A stretch of 64,000 bases of DNA from Verrucomicrobium spinosum DSM 4136 = JCM 18804. GTDB lineage: Bacteria > Verrucomicrobiota > Verrucomicrobiia > Verrucomicrobiales > Verrucomicrobiaceae. Location of the stretch: assembly GCF_000172155.1 (NCBI RefSeq), contig NZ_ABIZ01000001.1, forward strand, positions 3,939,105-4,003,104, given 5' to 3'. Below are positions 54,536 through 62,859 of the stretch, piece after piece; positions within the stretch are counted from its first letter, which is position 1, and each line of letters begins with the position of its first letter. The notes beneath the pieces were generated by a model that had not been told where the DNA came from, searched no databases, and saw only the letters and a list, made by a program, of their open reading frames with translations. The position numbers and the translations under genes are program-made.

Positions 54536-55975
54536 TTACGCCTGCGGTGTGAGGGTGTAGCCCTCTTTTGAGTCTTTCACGATCCAACCGAGCAGCTCGA
54601 TCTGCTTGCGCAGATCGTCGGAGGTGGTCCAGTCGCGGGCCTGCTTGGCGTTCCAGCGCTGGTCTGCCAGGGCCTTCACCTCCTCAGGGGCTTCGACTTC
54701 GCCTTCGTCTTTGATGACGGGCAACTCCAGTCCCAGCGCGGCCAGCACAAAGTGCAGACCGATCCAGGCGGATTTGGCTGCCTCAACCGAGAGGGCGGCG
54801 GGCTTGGTCTTGTTGAGCGTGGCGAAGACGGCTCCAATGGCACCGGGAACGTTCAGGTCATTGAGCAGGTCTGCCCAAGCCTCTGCAAAGATGTCCGCTT
54901 TGCCGGTGGCCTTGAGCTCATCGAGCGAGGGCGCTTCAGAGGCTTGCGTGAGGGCACGCAGTTGCTTCTCGAACTTCGCCAGCTTCAGGAGCGCCTGATG
55001 GGAGGCATCCAGCGAGTGCAGCGTGAAATTGAGCGGCTGGCGGTAATGCCCGCTGAGCAGCGTGTAGCGAACCACAGCGGGTGAATAGCCCCGATGGCCC
55101 AGATCCGCGAGCGTGTACAGGTTGCCAAGGCTCTTGCTCATCTTCCCGCCGTCCACCATGAGGTGGGCGATGTGCATCCAGTGCCGGGCGAACCGGCCCC
55201 CGGTCGCGCAGCAGCTCTGGGCGATCTCGTTCTCATGGTGGGGGAAGACAAGGTCGATCCCGCCGCTGTGCAGATCAAACTCGACCCCGAGGTACTCCAG
55301 GGCCATGGCGCTGCACTCCAGGTGCCAGCCGGGCCGCCCCTTGCCCCAGGGGCTTTCCCAGAAGTTTTCACCGTCATCTGTCTTATGGGCCTTCCACAGG
55401 GCGAAGTCCGCCAGCGAGTCTTTCGTGTACTCGTCGCTGTCATTCGCGGTCTGGGCGGCCCCGACCTTGAGCTCGCGGTCCTCCAGATGGGAAAGCTTGC
55501 CGTAGTCCGCATAGGACGAGACGCGGAAGTACACTGATCCATCCGGCGCGGCATAGGCGTTGCCGTGGGAGATCAGGTCCTCGATCATCTTGATCTGGTG
55601 CGCAATGTGATCGGTCGCTTTGGGCTCTACGTGAGGGGGCAGGAGGTTCAGCGCGGCGCAATCCGCGTGAAAGCGCTCCGTCCAGTACCGGGTGAACTCG
55701 AGGAGCGTCTGTCCCGCCTTCTGGGAATCGCGAATGGTCTTGTCATCGACATCTGTGATGTTCCGCACATGCAGAGTGGGCGTGCCGCTCAGCTCCACCA
55801 CGCGACGGAAGACGTCCTGGGCGATGAAGGTGCGGAAATTGCCAATGTGCGCCGGGCCGTAAACCGTGGGTCCACAACCGTAAAAGCGCAGGGTGCCGGC
55901 CTCAGAGGGCCACACCTCACGCGCAGTGCGGGTCAGCGTGTCGTGGAGTTGCAGACGGTTGGCAGATTCAGACAT
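54536..55975 (-). CDS. cysS: Cysteinyl-tRNA synthetase
   Basis: 479 residues from ATG 55975. The class I landmarks are GPAHIGNFR in place of HIGH and KMSKSLGN for KMSKS. Zinc ligands are likely Cys in FYGCGPTVYG and HLECSAMALEY plus a His-rich VFPHHENEIAQS segment. A C-terminal helical tRNA-binding domain is complete. It charges tRNA-Cys. The start is divergent from the TrhO-RluA fusion gene, whose start is at 56097, so they may share a promoter region of about 120 bases. Confidence 0.97.
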   Translation of the reverse strand: MSESANRLQLHDTLTRTAREVWPSEAGTLRFYGCGPTVYGPAHIGNFRTFIAQDVFRRVVELSGTPTLHVRNITDVDDKTIRDSQKAGQTLLEFTRYWTERFHADCAALNLLPPHVEPKATDHIAHQIKMIEDLISHGNAYAAPDGSVYFRVSSYADYGKLSHLEDRELKVGAAQTANDSDEYTKDSLADFALWKAHKTDDGENFWESPWGKGRPGWHLECSAMALEYLGVEFDLHSGGIDLVFPHHENEIAQSCCATGGRFARHWMHIAHLMVDGGKMSKSLGNLYTLADLGHRGYSPAVVRYTLLSGHYRQPLNFTLHSLDASHQALLKLAKFEKQLRALTQASEAPSLDELKATGKADIFAEAWADLLNDLNVPGAIGAVFATLNKTKPAALSVEAAKSAWIGLHFVLAALGLELPVIKDEGEVEAPEEVKALADQRWNAKQARDWTTSDDLRKQIELLGWIVKDSKEGYTLTPQA

Positions 55976-56096
55976 GGGTTGGGTAGTATGCGCAGAGTGG
56001 TGCAGTTTGCAAAACAGTTGCGTGGTGGAGGGGCGTGTGGAGAAGCAGAAGGAGCTTGGCAGCGCCCCGGTGTGATCCATATTGTTCGCCCGCCCC

Positions 56097-57887
56097 ATGC
56101 CAGTCTTCACGAACATCGCCGCCTACAAGTTTGCCACGCTTGCCGATCTCAAACCGTTGAGGGAGCGACTCATAGCCCAGTGCAAGGCCTGGAATCTGAA
56201 AGGGACGATTTTGCTCAGCCCGGAGGGCATCAATCTGTTTGTCGCGGGAGGTGCCGCTGAAATTGAGGGCCTCATGGATCTGCTGCGGGCGATTTCCGGG
56301 CTGGAAGCTCTCACACCCAAGTATAGCGAAAGTGACCACCAGCCCTTCCGCAGGATGCTCGTGCGGCTGAAGAAGGAGATCATCGCCTTTGGCGTGGAAG
56401 GGATTTCCCCTGGCGTACACACCTCCCCCAAGCTGGCCCCCGCCACGCTAAAACAGTGGCTGGACGCAGGTCGGCCGGTGACCTTGCTGGACACGCGGAA
56501 TGATTACGAGGTCAAGCTGGGCACCTTCAAAGGGGCGCTGATTCCCGGGATCGATCACTTCCGGGACTTCCCTGAAGCGGTGCGCAGGCTCCCCGAGACG
56601 CTGAAAAAAGAGCCCATTGTCATGTTCTGTACGGGTGGCATCCGCTGTGAAAAGGCGGGCCCCTTCATGGAGCGGGAAGGGTTCGAGCAAATCTACCAGC
56701 TCGACGGCGGCATCCTGAAGTACTTCGAAGACTGCGGTGCCGACCACTATGATGGCGAGTGTTTCGTGTTCGACCAGAGGGTGGGTGTGGATCCCAGCCT
56801 GCAGGAGTCGGACTCTGCTCTTTGCTTTGCCTGCCAGACACCGCTGGATCTGGAGGACCAGAAGGACCCTCGCTTCGTGCCCAGTGTTTCCTGCCCCTAT
56901 TGCTACAAGACCACGGATCAACAGCGCGAGGACGCTGTGCAGGCCAGAAATGAGGCCATCCAGAAGTTGGTGAACCCGCTCCCAGGCAGCGTTCCCTACG
57001 AGAATGAGCGCCCGCTCAATGTGCCCTCCGAGCAGGATGGCAAGCCGCTCCTGGAGGTGGTGATCGCCCTCTTTCCCCAGATCGATGCGGAGGAATGGCA
57101 GCGTCGCTGTGAGGAAGGGCGCTTCACTCGGGAGTCGGGAGAGCGCCTCACTGCTTCCACGGTGCTGGCAGCGGGAGATCGTTGTGTCCAGCATTTCCCG
57201 GCTGCGGCAGAGCCCCCGGTGAACGCTGACTTGAAGGTGCTTCATGAGGATGAAGCGATCGTCGTGCTCGACAAGCCAGCACCGTTGCCCATGCACCCGG
57301 CGGGCCGGTTCAACCGCAATACCGCTCAGTACATCCTGAGTCAGGTGTATGCCCCGCAGCGCCCGCGGCTGGTGCACCGCCTGGATGCCAATACCACGGG
57401 ACTGGTGGTTTGTGCCCGGACCCGGCATTTTGCCAATCTGCTGCAAAAGCAGTTTAAAGACTTCAGCATCGAGAAAGGGTATGTGGTGCGGGTGCTGGGG
57501 CATCCAGAGGCAGACCAGTTTATGGTGGATGCCCCCATCAGTGCTGAGCCGGGCCATCTGGGCTCGTATGCCGTGGATGAAGAAATGGGACAGTCCGCTC
57601 GCACAGACTTCGTCGTTCTGAGCCGGGATGGGGATGGCACCAGTCTCCTGGAAGCCCGCCCGCTCACAGGGCGGACGAATCAGATCCGCCTGCATCTGGC
57701 GCACCTCGGCCACAACATTGTGGGCGATCCCACCTACCTCCAAGGGGGTGGCTTGGGGGATACCCAGACGCTTGAACTGGGCAGTCCGCCCATGTGCTTG
57801 CATGCCTGGAAGCTTGGTTTCAAACATCCGCTGACAGGGGAGCGCCTGGCGTTCGAGACGCCGCTGCCGGATTGGGCAAAGCGGTAA
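56097..57887 (+). CDS. TrhO tRNA hydroxylase fused to RluA-type pseudouridine synthase
   Basis: 596 residues from ATG 56097. Residues ~1-310 match tRNA uridine-34 hydroxylase TrhO (YceA), including the rhodanese catalytic segment VMFCTGGIRCEKA and the Cys pairs CFACQ and CPYC. Residues ~320-596 form an RluA-type pseudouridine synthase, starting with an S4-like part and containing the catalytic Asp in LVHRLDANTTGLVV and GRTNQIRLHLAHLGH. The first half makes 5-hydroxyuridine in tRNA wobble position; the second isomerises uridine in rRNA or tRNA. A single chain doing both suggests linked RNA modification. The exact uridine target of the second half is not predictable. Confidence 0.9.
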   Translation: MPVFTNIAAYKFATLADLKPLRERLIAQCKAWNLKGTILLSPEGINLFVAGGAAEIEGLMDLLRAISGLEALTPKYSESDHQPFRRMLVRLKKEIIAFGVEGISPGVHTSPKLAPATLKQWLDAGRPVTLLDTRNDYEVKLGTFKGALIPGIDHFRDFPEAVRRLPETLKKEPIVMFCTGGIRCEKAGPFMEREGFEQIYQLDGGILKYFEDCGADHYDGECFVFDQRVGVDPSLQESDSALCFACQTPLDLEDQKDPRFVPSVSCPYCYKTTDQQREDAVQARNEAIQKLVNPLPGSVPYENERPLNVPSEQDGKPLLEVVIALFPQIDAEEWQRRCEEGRFTRESGERLTASTVLAAGDRCVQHFPAAAEPPVNADLKVLHEDEAIVVLDKPAPLPMHPAGRFNRNTAQYILSQVYAPQRPRLVHRLDANTTGLVVCARTRHFANLLQKQFKDFSIEKGYVVRVLGHPEADQFMVDAPISAEPGHLGSYAVDEEMGQSARTDFVVLSRDGDGTSLLEARPLTGRTNQIRLHLAHLGHNIVGDPTYLQGGGLGDTQTLELGSPPMCLHAWKLGFKHPLTGERLAFETPLPDWAKR

Positions 57888-57929
57888 AAAACGGCGAAAA
57901 AGGCACGGCCAGGGGCGAAATAGTTAAAA

Positions 57930-57965
57930 AGTCAGTTTGACTGACTAATATGGTCAGGGTATCTG
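57930..57965 (+). promoter_or_regulatory. MarR promoter and operator
   Basis: AGTCAGT (57930-57936) and ACTGACT (57940-57946) are exact inverted copies with a TTG spacer. The dyad overlaps a TTGACT -35-like box (57937-57942), with TATCTG 17 bases later (57960-57965) as a -10. The start codon of the MarR gene is at 57985. Binding by the MarR protein would block its own promoter. Confidence 0.6.
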
Positions 57966-57984
57966 ACTATGTGGCTTGCCTGCT

Positions 57985-58476
57985 ATGAGTTTGCTCAATC
58001 CCACCGATCATGCCGACAGCCTCGGGGCCTCGCTGCGTCGCCCGTACCGTCTCCTTCAGGAGCGGGTCTATGCGGAGCTGGCGGCATCTGGCTTCCCGGA
58101 GATCCGGGCAGCCCACAGCGCGGTTTTTCGGCACATTCTGCCAGAGGGTTCACGACTCACGGCGCTGGCTGAGCAAGCAGGAATGACCAAGCAAAGCATG
58201 GCGTACCTGGTGGAACATCTGGTGGAACATGGTCACGTAAGCGTTGGCCCTGATCCAGATGATGGTCGGGCGCGAAGGGTCCGCCTGACCCCCCGGGGTG
58301 AACGTTTTATCCAGGCGGCCTTGAGTGCCAGTCAGCGGGTGGAGGATCTTCTTTCTGCGGAACTGGGAGCCAAGGCCATGCGCGAGCTGAGGCGGATTCT
58401 GGGGGACATTGAGACAGTCCTGATGACGCCTGAAAACGACCCCCGCCAGTCGCTGGCCCAGAGACCGACGGATTGA
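57985..58476 (+). CDS. MarR-family transcriptional regulator
   Basis: 163 residues from ATG 57985. Winged-helix core with LTALAEQAGMTKQSMAYLVEHL (recognition helix) and the wing DPDDGRARRVRLTPRG, a strongly diagnostic MarR wing. The N-terminal helix (YRLLQERVYAEL) would form the dimer. The promoter has a perfect dyad, so autoregulation is likely. The cupin gene starts 24 bases after the stop and probably belongs to its regulon. The ligand may be a phenolic or other small molecule, unknown here. Confidence 0.9.
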   Translation: MSLLNPTDHADSLGASLRRPYRLLQERVYAELAASGFPEIRAAHSAVFRHILPEGSRLTALAEQAGMTKQSMAYLVEHLVEHGHVSVGPDPDDGRARRVRLTPRGERFIQAALSASQRVEDLLSAELGAKAMRELRRILGDIETVLMTPENDPRQSLAQRPTD

Positions 58477-58499
58477 GCTTTTTCACAAACACACCACCC

Positions 58500-58958
58500 A
58501 TGAGCACCAACTCAACAGCAACCCCCTGGATCACCCGGGCTGGCGAAAGCCAGGTCATTCACGCCTTTGGCGATGAGATTCACATCCATCTCGGAGCCCG
58601 TGAAACAGGAGGCCGGTACACCTTGTTCACCGATTTCACCCCGCCGGGAGGAGGCCCCCCTCCTCACGTCCATCATACGGAGGACGAGTGGTTCCATGTG
58701 CTGGAAGGGCAGGCCGCCTTCCTCAAGGACGGCGTTTGGGAGGAAGTCCCCGCAGGCAGCACGGTCTTCATGCCGAAAGGCTGCGTGCATACTTTCAAGA
58801 ACATCGGTGATGTTCCGCTCAAGCAGCTCATCACCGTGGTCCCGGCAGGCATCGAGAGGTACTTCGCCCGCTGCGGGGAGGAATTCGCAAAAGCCGGCGG
58901 CCCAGACATGGCGGGCATCCTGGCCATCAGCGCAGAACACGATATCGTGTTCGTGTAA
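58500..58958 (+). CDS. Cupin-domain protein
   Basis: 152 residues from ATG 58500. One cupin_2 barrel, with metal-binding motif 1 PPPHVHHTEDEWFHVLEG (two His, one Glu) and a second motif around MPKGCVHTFKN with the last His. Such proteins are small metal-dependent dioxygenases, isomerases or ligand binders. It is just after the MarR gene and likely co-transcribed with it. Convergent with the LysR gene, 22 bases away. Confidence 0.85.
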   Translation: MSTNSTATPWITRAGESQVIHAFGDEIHIHLGARETGGRYTLFTDFTPPGGGPPPHVHHTEDEWFHVLEGQAAFLKDGVWEEVPAGSTVFMPKGCVHTFKNIGDVPLKQLITVVPAGIERYFARCGEEFAKAGGPDMAGILAISAEHDIVFV

Positions 58959-58979
58959 TTGGTTTCCCGGCAAGCCGCC

Positions 58980-59876
58980 CTATTTGCCGCCTTTCGCCAC
59001 GGCTTTGGCGTGTTTCATGAACCGCTCAACCGTGGCGTCCTGCAGGTCATCACGGCAGGCCAGCACCACCTCCATTTCGGGCGGAGCCGGCGTTATGGGT
59101 ACGAACTGAATGCGTGGGCCCGAGATGCAAAGCAGGCTCTCTGCACTGAGGGCGATGCCGCGACCGCCTTCCACCGCGGCGATGAGGCTCAGGGCACCGT
59201 CGCATTCCTCCTCGATGTGCAGTTTCTTGGCGGACACTCCCAGTACGCGGGAGATCCAGCCGTGGTAGTCGTTGTAGTCCCTGCGGGTGTACGCCACCAG
59301 CGGCTCTGCGACCACCTCCTGCGCGGTTACTGCTTCCTTCAGGGTGAAGGGATGTCCGGGGGGGACGGCCACCCCCACACGGTATTTGCGGAGGGGCTGG
59401 TACACAATGCCCGGCATGATGTTGTTCGGCTGAGCCACCAAAAGTGCCAGGTGAAGTTCGTCCTTGCGGAGCCCGTTCAGCATCTCGGCAGAGGTCATGT
59501 CATGCAGAGTGACCCGAACGCCGGGCGAAGACTCGCGGAAGGCCCGCAGGGCAGGGGGCAGGATTTCCACAGTGGGAGAGGGGGCATACCCCACATGCAG
59601 CTCGCTTAGCTGGGACAGCGCGGCATCCCGCGCCGCCTGAATCGCCTCCTCTGCACGCAGAATAACCGCACGGGCTTCATTGAGGAACACCCGGCCGGCC
59701 TGGGTCAGCTTGACGGACTTGGCCGTCCGTTCCAGGAGATCCACCCCCAGTTCGTCCTCCAGATCCCGGATTTGCCGACTCAGCGGCGGCTGGGAGACAT
59801 GAAGCCTTTCTGCGGCACGCGTGATGTTCTGCTCTTCAGCAACAGCGACGAAGTAGCGGAGATGGCGCAATTCCAT
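58980..59876 (-). CDS. LysR-family transcriptional regulator
   Basis: 298 residues from ATG 59876. The N-terminal helix-turn-helix has the family pattern (LRYFVAVAEEQNITRAAERL, VSQPPLSRQIRDLEDELG) and the rest is the two-lobed effector domain (HVGYAPSPTVEILP and later). The recognition helix matches CbnR/BenM-like regulators with a VSQPPLSRQI sequence. It is divergent from the flavodoxin-type gene, 119 bases apart, with a T-N11-A dyad between them. The effector is unknown. Confidence 0.93.
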   Translation of the reverse strand: MELRHLRYFVAVAEEQNITRAAERLHVSQPPLSRQIRDLEDELGVDLLERTAKSVKLTQAGRVFLNEARAVILRAEEAIQAARDAALSQLSELHVGYAPSPTVEILPPALRAFRESSPGVRVTLHDMTSAEMLNGLRKDELHLALLVAQPNNIMPGIVYQPLRKYRVGVAVPPGHPFTLKEAVTAQEVVAEPLVAYTRRDYNDYHGWISRVLGVSAKKLHIEEECDGALSLIAAVEGGRGIALSAESLLCISGPRIQFVPITPAPPEMEVVLACRDDLQDATVERFMKHAKAVAKGGK

Positions 59877-59888
59877 GAATGGCACCAG

Positions 59889-59905
59889 CATACCTTTGGA
59901 GTATG
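59889..59905. promoter_or_regulatory. Candidate LysR-type T-N11-A site
   Basis: CATAC (59889-59893), seven bases, GTATG (59901-59905) is a perfect dyad that contains the LysR T-N11-A pattern. It lies 12 bases before the LysR start in the divergent promoter shared with the flavodoxin-type gene. Confidence 0.5.
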
Positions 59906-59995
59906 GCCAGACAAGGTCTTTCGTCTTTGGACGATGCGGAAGCTGGTGGTTCGCTCGGGGTGTCAACAGCAACACCCTTTCAAAGCACCATCATC

Positions 59996-60598
59996 ATGAA
60001 AAACATCGCCATCATTTACTTCTCCGGTTCAGGTCACACTGCTCTCATGGCTGAGGCCGTCAAGAGCGGAGCAAGCTCCGTAGCCGGAGTGGATGTCAGC
60101 CTTATTCCGATCGAGGGCAAAGACATCGTGGAAGGCCGCTACACGAACAATGAGGTCCTGACCCAACTCACGGCCGCAGATGCCATCATCTTCGGGACCC
60201 CGACTTACATGGCCGGACCTTCTGCCCAGTTCAAAGCCTTCGCCGATGCCACGGGCATGATCTGGTTCCAGCGTGGCTGGCGCAACAAGATTGCCGGCGG
60301 CTTCACGCACAGCGGCTCTCCCAGCGGGGATAAAGTGGTGACGCTCAACTACCTCAGCGCACTGGCGGCTCAGCAGGCCATGATCTGGGTGAACTTCCCA
60401 GAGATTCCTTCCTTTAACTTTGGCAAGGACGATGGCCTGAACCGCTTTGGGTTCTACACCGGTGCTGCCGGGGCCACACCGATGAACCCCGGTGCCCCTG
60501 CCAAGGTGGATGCAGGTGACCTGCTCACGGCGGAGACCTATGGCCGCCATCTCGCAGAAGTGACCCTGCGCTTCAACGCGGCTCCCGCTCAGGCCTAA
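59996..60598 (+). CDS. WrbA-like flavodoxin-fold NAD(P)H oxidoreductase
   Basis: 200 residues from ATG 59996. The N-terminal FMN phosphate loop is YFSGSGHTALMAEA, followed by FGTPTYMAGPSAQFKAF, which contacts the flavin in the WrbA group, and FTHSGSPSGDK. The size and segments fit an NAD(P)H:quinone oxidoreductase-like protein. Two-electron quinone reduction under oxidative or electrophile stress is the family role. It is divergent from the LysR gene, its likely regulator, and is followed by a DoxX-type membrane protein. Confidence 0.85.
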   Translation: MKNIAIIYFSGSGHTALMAEAVKSGASSVAGVDVSLIPIEGKDIVEGRYTNNEVLTQLTAADAIIFGTPTYMAGPSAQFKAFADATGMIWFQRGWRNKIAGGFTHSGSPSGDKVVTLNYLSALAAQQAMIWVNFPEIPSFNFGKDDGLNRFGFYTGAAGATPMNPGAPAKVDAGDLLTAETYGRHLAEVTLRFNAAPAQA

Positions 60599-60647
60599 GT
60601 TTGGGGCATTCGCCTTGTCGATCCTTCACCCTTTCGCGCTCTCCTTT

Positions 60648-61016
60648 ATGAAAATTGCTCCCCTTGTCGCTCGAGTCCTTCTCGCATTGATCTTCCTTGT
60701 TTTTGGCCTGAATTTCTGGCTGAAGTTCATCCCGGTGCCGCCCGCCAGTGGTCAGGCCGGGGCCTTCCTCGGTGCCATGTTCCTCAGTGGGTACCTGGCA
60801 GTGATCAAGGCCTTGGAGGTGGTCGGCGGCCTGTTGGTGCTCAACAAGCGGTTCCTGCCGTTGGGACTCCTTGTGCTCGGGCCGATCATCATCAACATCA
60901 ACCTCTATGACCTCTTCCTTTCCAAGGGGTTCAACCCGCCAGCCCTTCTGGCCGCTGTGCTTTCCTTGTTCCTCCTGTGGACCGAACGGAATCGTTTTGC
61001 CGCGCTGGTGAAATAA
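60648..61016 (+). CDS. DoxX-like membrane protein
   Basis: 122 residues from ATG 60648, four transmembrane helices: VARVLLALIFLVFGLNFWL, an amphipathic GAFLGAMFLSGYLAVIKALEVVGG region, a central LPLGLLVLGPIIININLYDLFL helix and ALLAAVLSLFLLW. The RxLLAxIFLxFGLNF start fits the DoxX family. Members are redox-linked membrane proteins of unclear function. The transcript ends at a strong terminator 32 bases downstream. Confidence 0.8.
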   Translation: MKIAPLVARVLLALIFLVFGLNFWLKFIPVPPASGQAGAFLGAMFLSGYLAVIKALEVVGGLLVLNKRFLPLGLLVLGPIIININLYDLFLSKGFNPPALLAAVLSLFLLWTERNRFAALVK

Positions 61017-61048
61017 AGAACTGAGATTCACCATCGGCCCCCCGGAAA

Positions 61049-61079
61049 AGAGGCGCAGGGAGACCTGCGCCTCTTTTTT
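61049..61079 (+). terminator. Strong intrinsic terminator
   Basis: AGAGGCGCAGG (61049-61059) pairs with CCTGCGCCTCT (61064-61074) around a GAGA loop, followed by five more T (to 61079). A perfect 11-bp stem, 32 bases after the DoxX-like gene. Confidence 0.92.
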
Positions 61080-61172
61080 GCGGTTGTTCATATTCGTGGC
61101 GACGCTCCAGACCGTGTGCTATCCGTGTCCCCCTCACCCGAGGCGACCAATCTCCATTCCGACCCGACGATC

Positions 61173-61547
61173 ATGTTCAAGACCGGCCAGCAGGTGGTGT
61201 GCATCAACGACGAATTCGACCCGTGGGTTTACGACCTGTACCGGGCTTTGCCAAAGAAGAACCGTATCTACACCGTTCGGGCCGTGGGCGTGGGGCGCTC
61301 CAATCCCACCTTCGTGGTCAACGATGACGCCGAGATCAAGTTGAGCGGGGCCGAGTTTGACCTCCTGCTGCTGCTGGAAGAACTGCGCAATCCAGATGAT
61401 CCCCATTCCAGTGTGAAACAGGAGCTTGGGTTCCGCTCAGAACGTTTTGCCCCGCTTGATGAAGAAGAGGAAGAGGCGGAGGAGTTCGAGCTGGTGGGCA
61501 CGGGGAAAGCTACGGAGTCTTGGGAACCAGCCACAAAGCCGGGCTGA
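61173..61547 (+). CDS. Small acidic hypothetical protein
   Basis: 124 residues from ATG 61173. The first half is compact (MFKTGQQVVCINDEFDPW, IYTVRAVGVGRSNPTFVVND) with an apparent beta-barrel look. The second half is highly acidic, with an EEEEEAEEFE run. An N-terminal GxxVVCI-like strand followed by a VR..G pattern occurs in small phage or chromosomal proteins of unknown role. No signal peptide. It lies between a terminator and the tRNA gene. Confidence 0.6.
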   Translation: MFKTGQQVVCINDEFDPWVYDLYRALPKKNRIYTVRAVGVGRSNPTFVVNDDAEIKLSGAEFDLLLLLEELRNPDDPHSSVKQELGFRSERFAPLDEEEEEAEEFELVGTGKATESWEPATKPG

Positions 61548-61711
61548 GCTGGCCGCAATGGACCTGGCCCGGAGGTGATGATGGAAGGGAGAGGGAAGTT
61601 GCTCGGCAGCAACGGGTGAGGGCTTCTCGGACCCCGAAAAAAGTTCACGAAAGTGAAGATTTTAGTGGCAAAGTTTTTGGTCTGAGGTACATAAACCTCC
61701 GCTTCGGCGAC

Positions 61712-61786
61712 GCGCGGTTAGCTCAGTGGTAGAGCGCTTGCTTCACACGCAAGATGTCACAGGTTCGAACCCTGTATCGCGCACCA
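61712..61786 (+). tRNA. tRNA-Val (anticodon CAC)
   Basis: A complete cloverleaf. Acceptor stem GCGCGGT pairs with ATCGCGC (one G-T pair). The anticodon stem CTTGC/GCAAG has a TTCACAC loop with anticodon CAC, which reads the Val codon GTG. The T arm is CAGGTTCGAACCCTG. The discriminator is A and the CCA end is encoded in the DNA (61784-61786). Confidence 0.95.
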
Positions 61787-61806
61787 TCCTTTTAGATTTT
61801 TATTTC

Positions 61807-61845
61807 ACCCGCAGATTCGCTCGTTCAAGGCGCTGCGGGTTTCTT
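61807..61845 (+). terminator. Hairpin terminator after tRNA-Val
   Basis: ACCCGCAG (61807-61814) pairs exactly with CTGCGGGT (61833-61840) across an 18-base loop, followed by TTCTT. It lies about 20 bases after the tRNA and could end its transcript. Confidence 0.5.
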
Positions 61846-62217
61846 ATGCCGAAATGCCGACCGCCAGGTTTGGGGTGATCCCGGATGATTGGTGCAGGCT
61901 CCGAAGTCCCGGGCTTTGCGATTCTGAATTTGGCTGCAAAGGAGGTGGCTTCTGCGCAGTCTGGAATTAATCGCCCAAGGAGATTTGTAGCGCAGCCCTG
62001 TGGTGGAACGAGTCCCGTAAGGGGGCCATGAGTCAACCCTGGGTACGTCTCCCGCACAGGCCATTGAGAGATCGCCAGACTGGGTTTGGGAGCCGAGGTT
62101 CCTTGGCAGGCGATAGCTTTCCGGTAGCGGATGTTTGGTTTATGCGTGCTGCCAAATACCCAAAGGGTGCTTCACATGGCCGTGAGTCGCGGTAGCATTA
62201 CGTACCCCGGAAATGTG

Positions 62218-62244
62218 TCCTCCCCCGGAGGAGTGGCGCCACTC
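62218..62244. repeat. Adjacent palindromes
   Basis: TCCTCC-CCC-GGAGGA at 62218-62232 is a perfect hairpin, and GAGTGGCGCCACTC at 62231-62244 is a perfect 14-base palindrome that starts where the first ends. Confidence 0.6.
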
Positions 62245-62539
62245 GGGCCTTTTTTGGCACCTCCGATTCCTTCCCTGGTGGCCTCTGGAGAGCTTCAACT
62301 GGGGTGGCAGCCCCGCATCACGTTCAAATGCCGTATGACGCTCCATCCCTTCGCTCCAACGTGGGGGCTGGGAACCCCGCATCCTTTCGGCTTCCAGGCT
62401 CGTGATCAGTAAAAGGATAGAGGACATTCCTGGCCGGGTCGTGTGCAGATGTCCCATGAGATTGTATTAGGAATCGCCGTCCAGATAACTTGGTTTGTAG
62501 GGCGACCGCTTCGGTTGCCTCAGTTCGGCGGACATGCAA

Positions 62540-62558
62540 GGCAAGCGGAGCGCTTGCC
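62540..62558. repeat. Perfect 8-bp hairpin
   Basis: GGCAAGCG (62540-62547) pairs exactly with CGCTTGCC (62551-62558) around a GAG loop. Confidence 0.6.
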
Positions 62559-62626
62559 CTGCCCTATAGCGTCAGGGAGGGAAGGAGTGTTAGAGACGAA
62601 CGAATCTCAGGGGGACGGCGCTTGAG

Positions 62627-62691
62627 CCGGATGGCACATCCGGACTACGCCTGAGGCAACGCTGCGGGAGTAGTCCGACGGTCCCCGTCGG
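62627..62691. repeat. REP/BIME-like composite of nested inverted repeats
   Basis: CCGGATG-GCA-CATCCGG (62627-62643) and CCGACGG-TCC-CCGTCGG (62675-62691) are perfect small hairpins. They are joined by GGACTAC (62642-62648) and GTAGTCC (62670-62676), which are exact inverted copies, so the two hairpins can sit on one central stem. This is a typical paired-REP architecture. Confidence 0.75.
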
Positions 62692-62859
62692 TTTGGGAGC
62701 GAAGGGGGGATAGGTAATCACCCTTGACGCACTGACTCTTGAACGCCCCACGGCGTCTGGTCGGGCAATACCCAAACTTGTTGCCCCCCAAGCCTGATAC
62801 CTGCCTGTTTTGGCGGTTGTGGTACCACTACGCGCCTCCGCGCAAAGTTGAGTTCTTCA

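Larger units (their letters stand above)
61846..62859. other. Gene-poor, palindrome-rich region downstream of tRNA-Val
   Basis: About 1 kb. Open frames exist on both strands but have no coding character or start context, so none is called. Several perfect palindromes and hairpins are present (62218-62244, 62540-62558, 62627-62691). It may be built from dispersed repeats. No integrase, transposase or att-like repeat of the tRNA end was seen. Confidence 0.5.

Noticed and set aside
56448-57827. 459-residue leftward frame opposite the TrhO-RluA fusion
   Set aside because: No recognisable domain; the rightward frame carries both catalytic motifs.
61825-62412. Open frames of 79-105 residues on both strands after tRNA-Val
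   Set aside because: Several overlapping frames compete, composition is not protein-like, and palindromes run through them; more likely repeat DNA.
61712-62859. Genomic island integrated at tRNA-Val
   Set aside because: No integrase gene and no direct repeat of the tRNA 3' end were found in the window.
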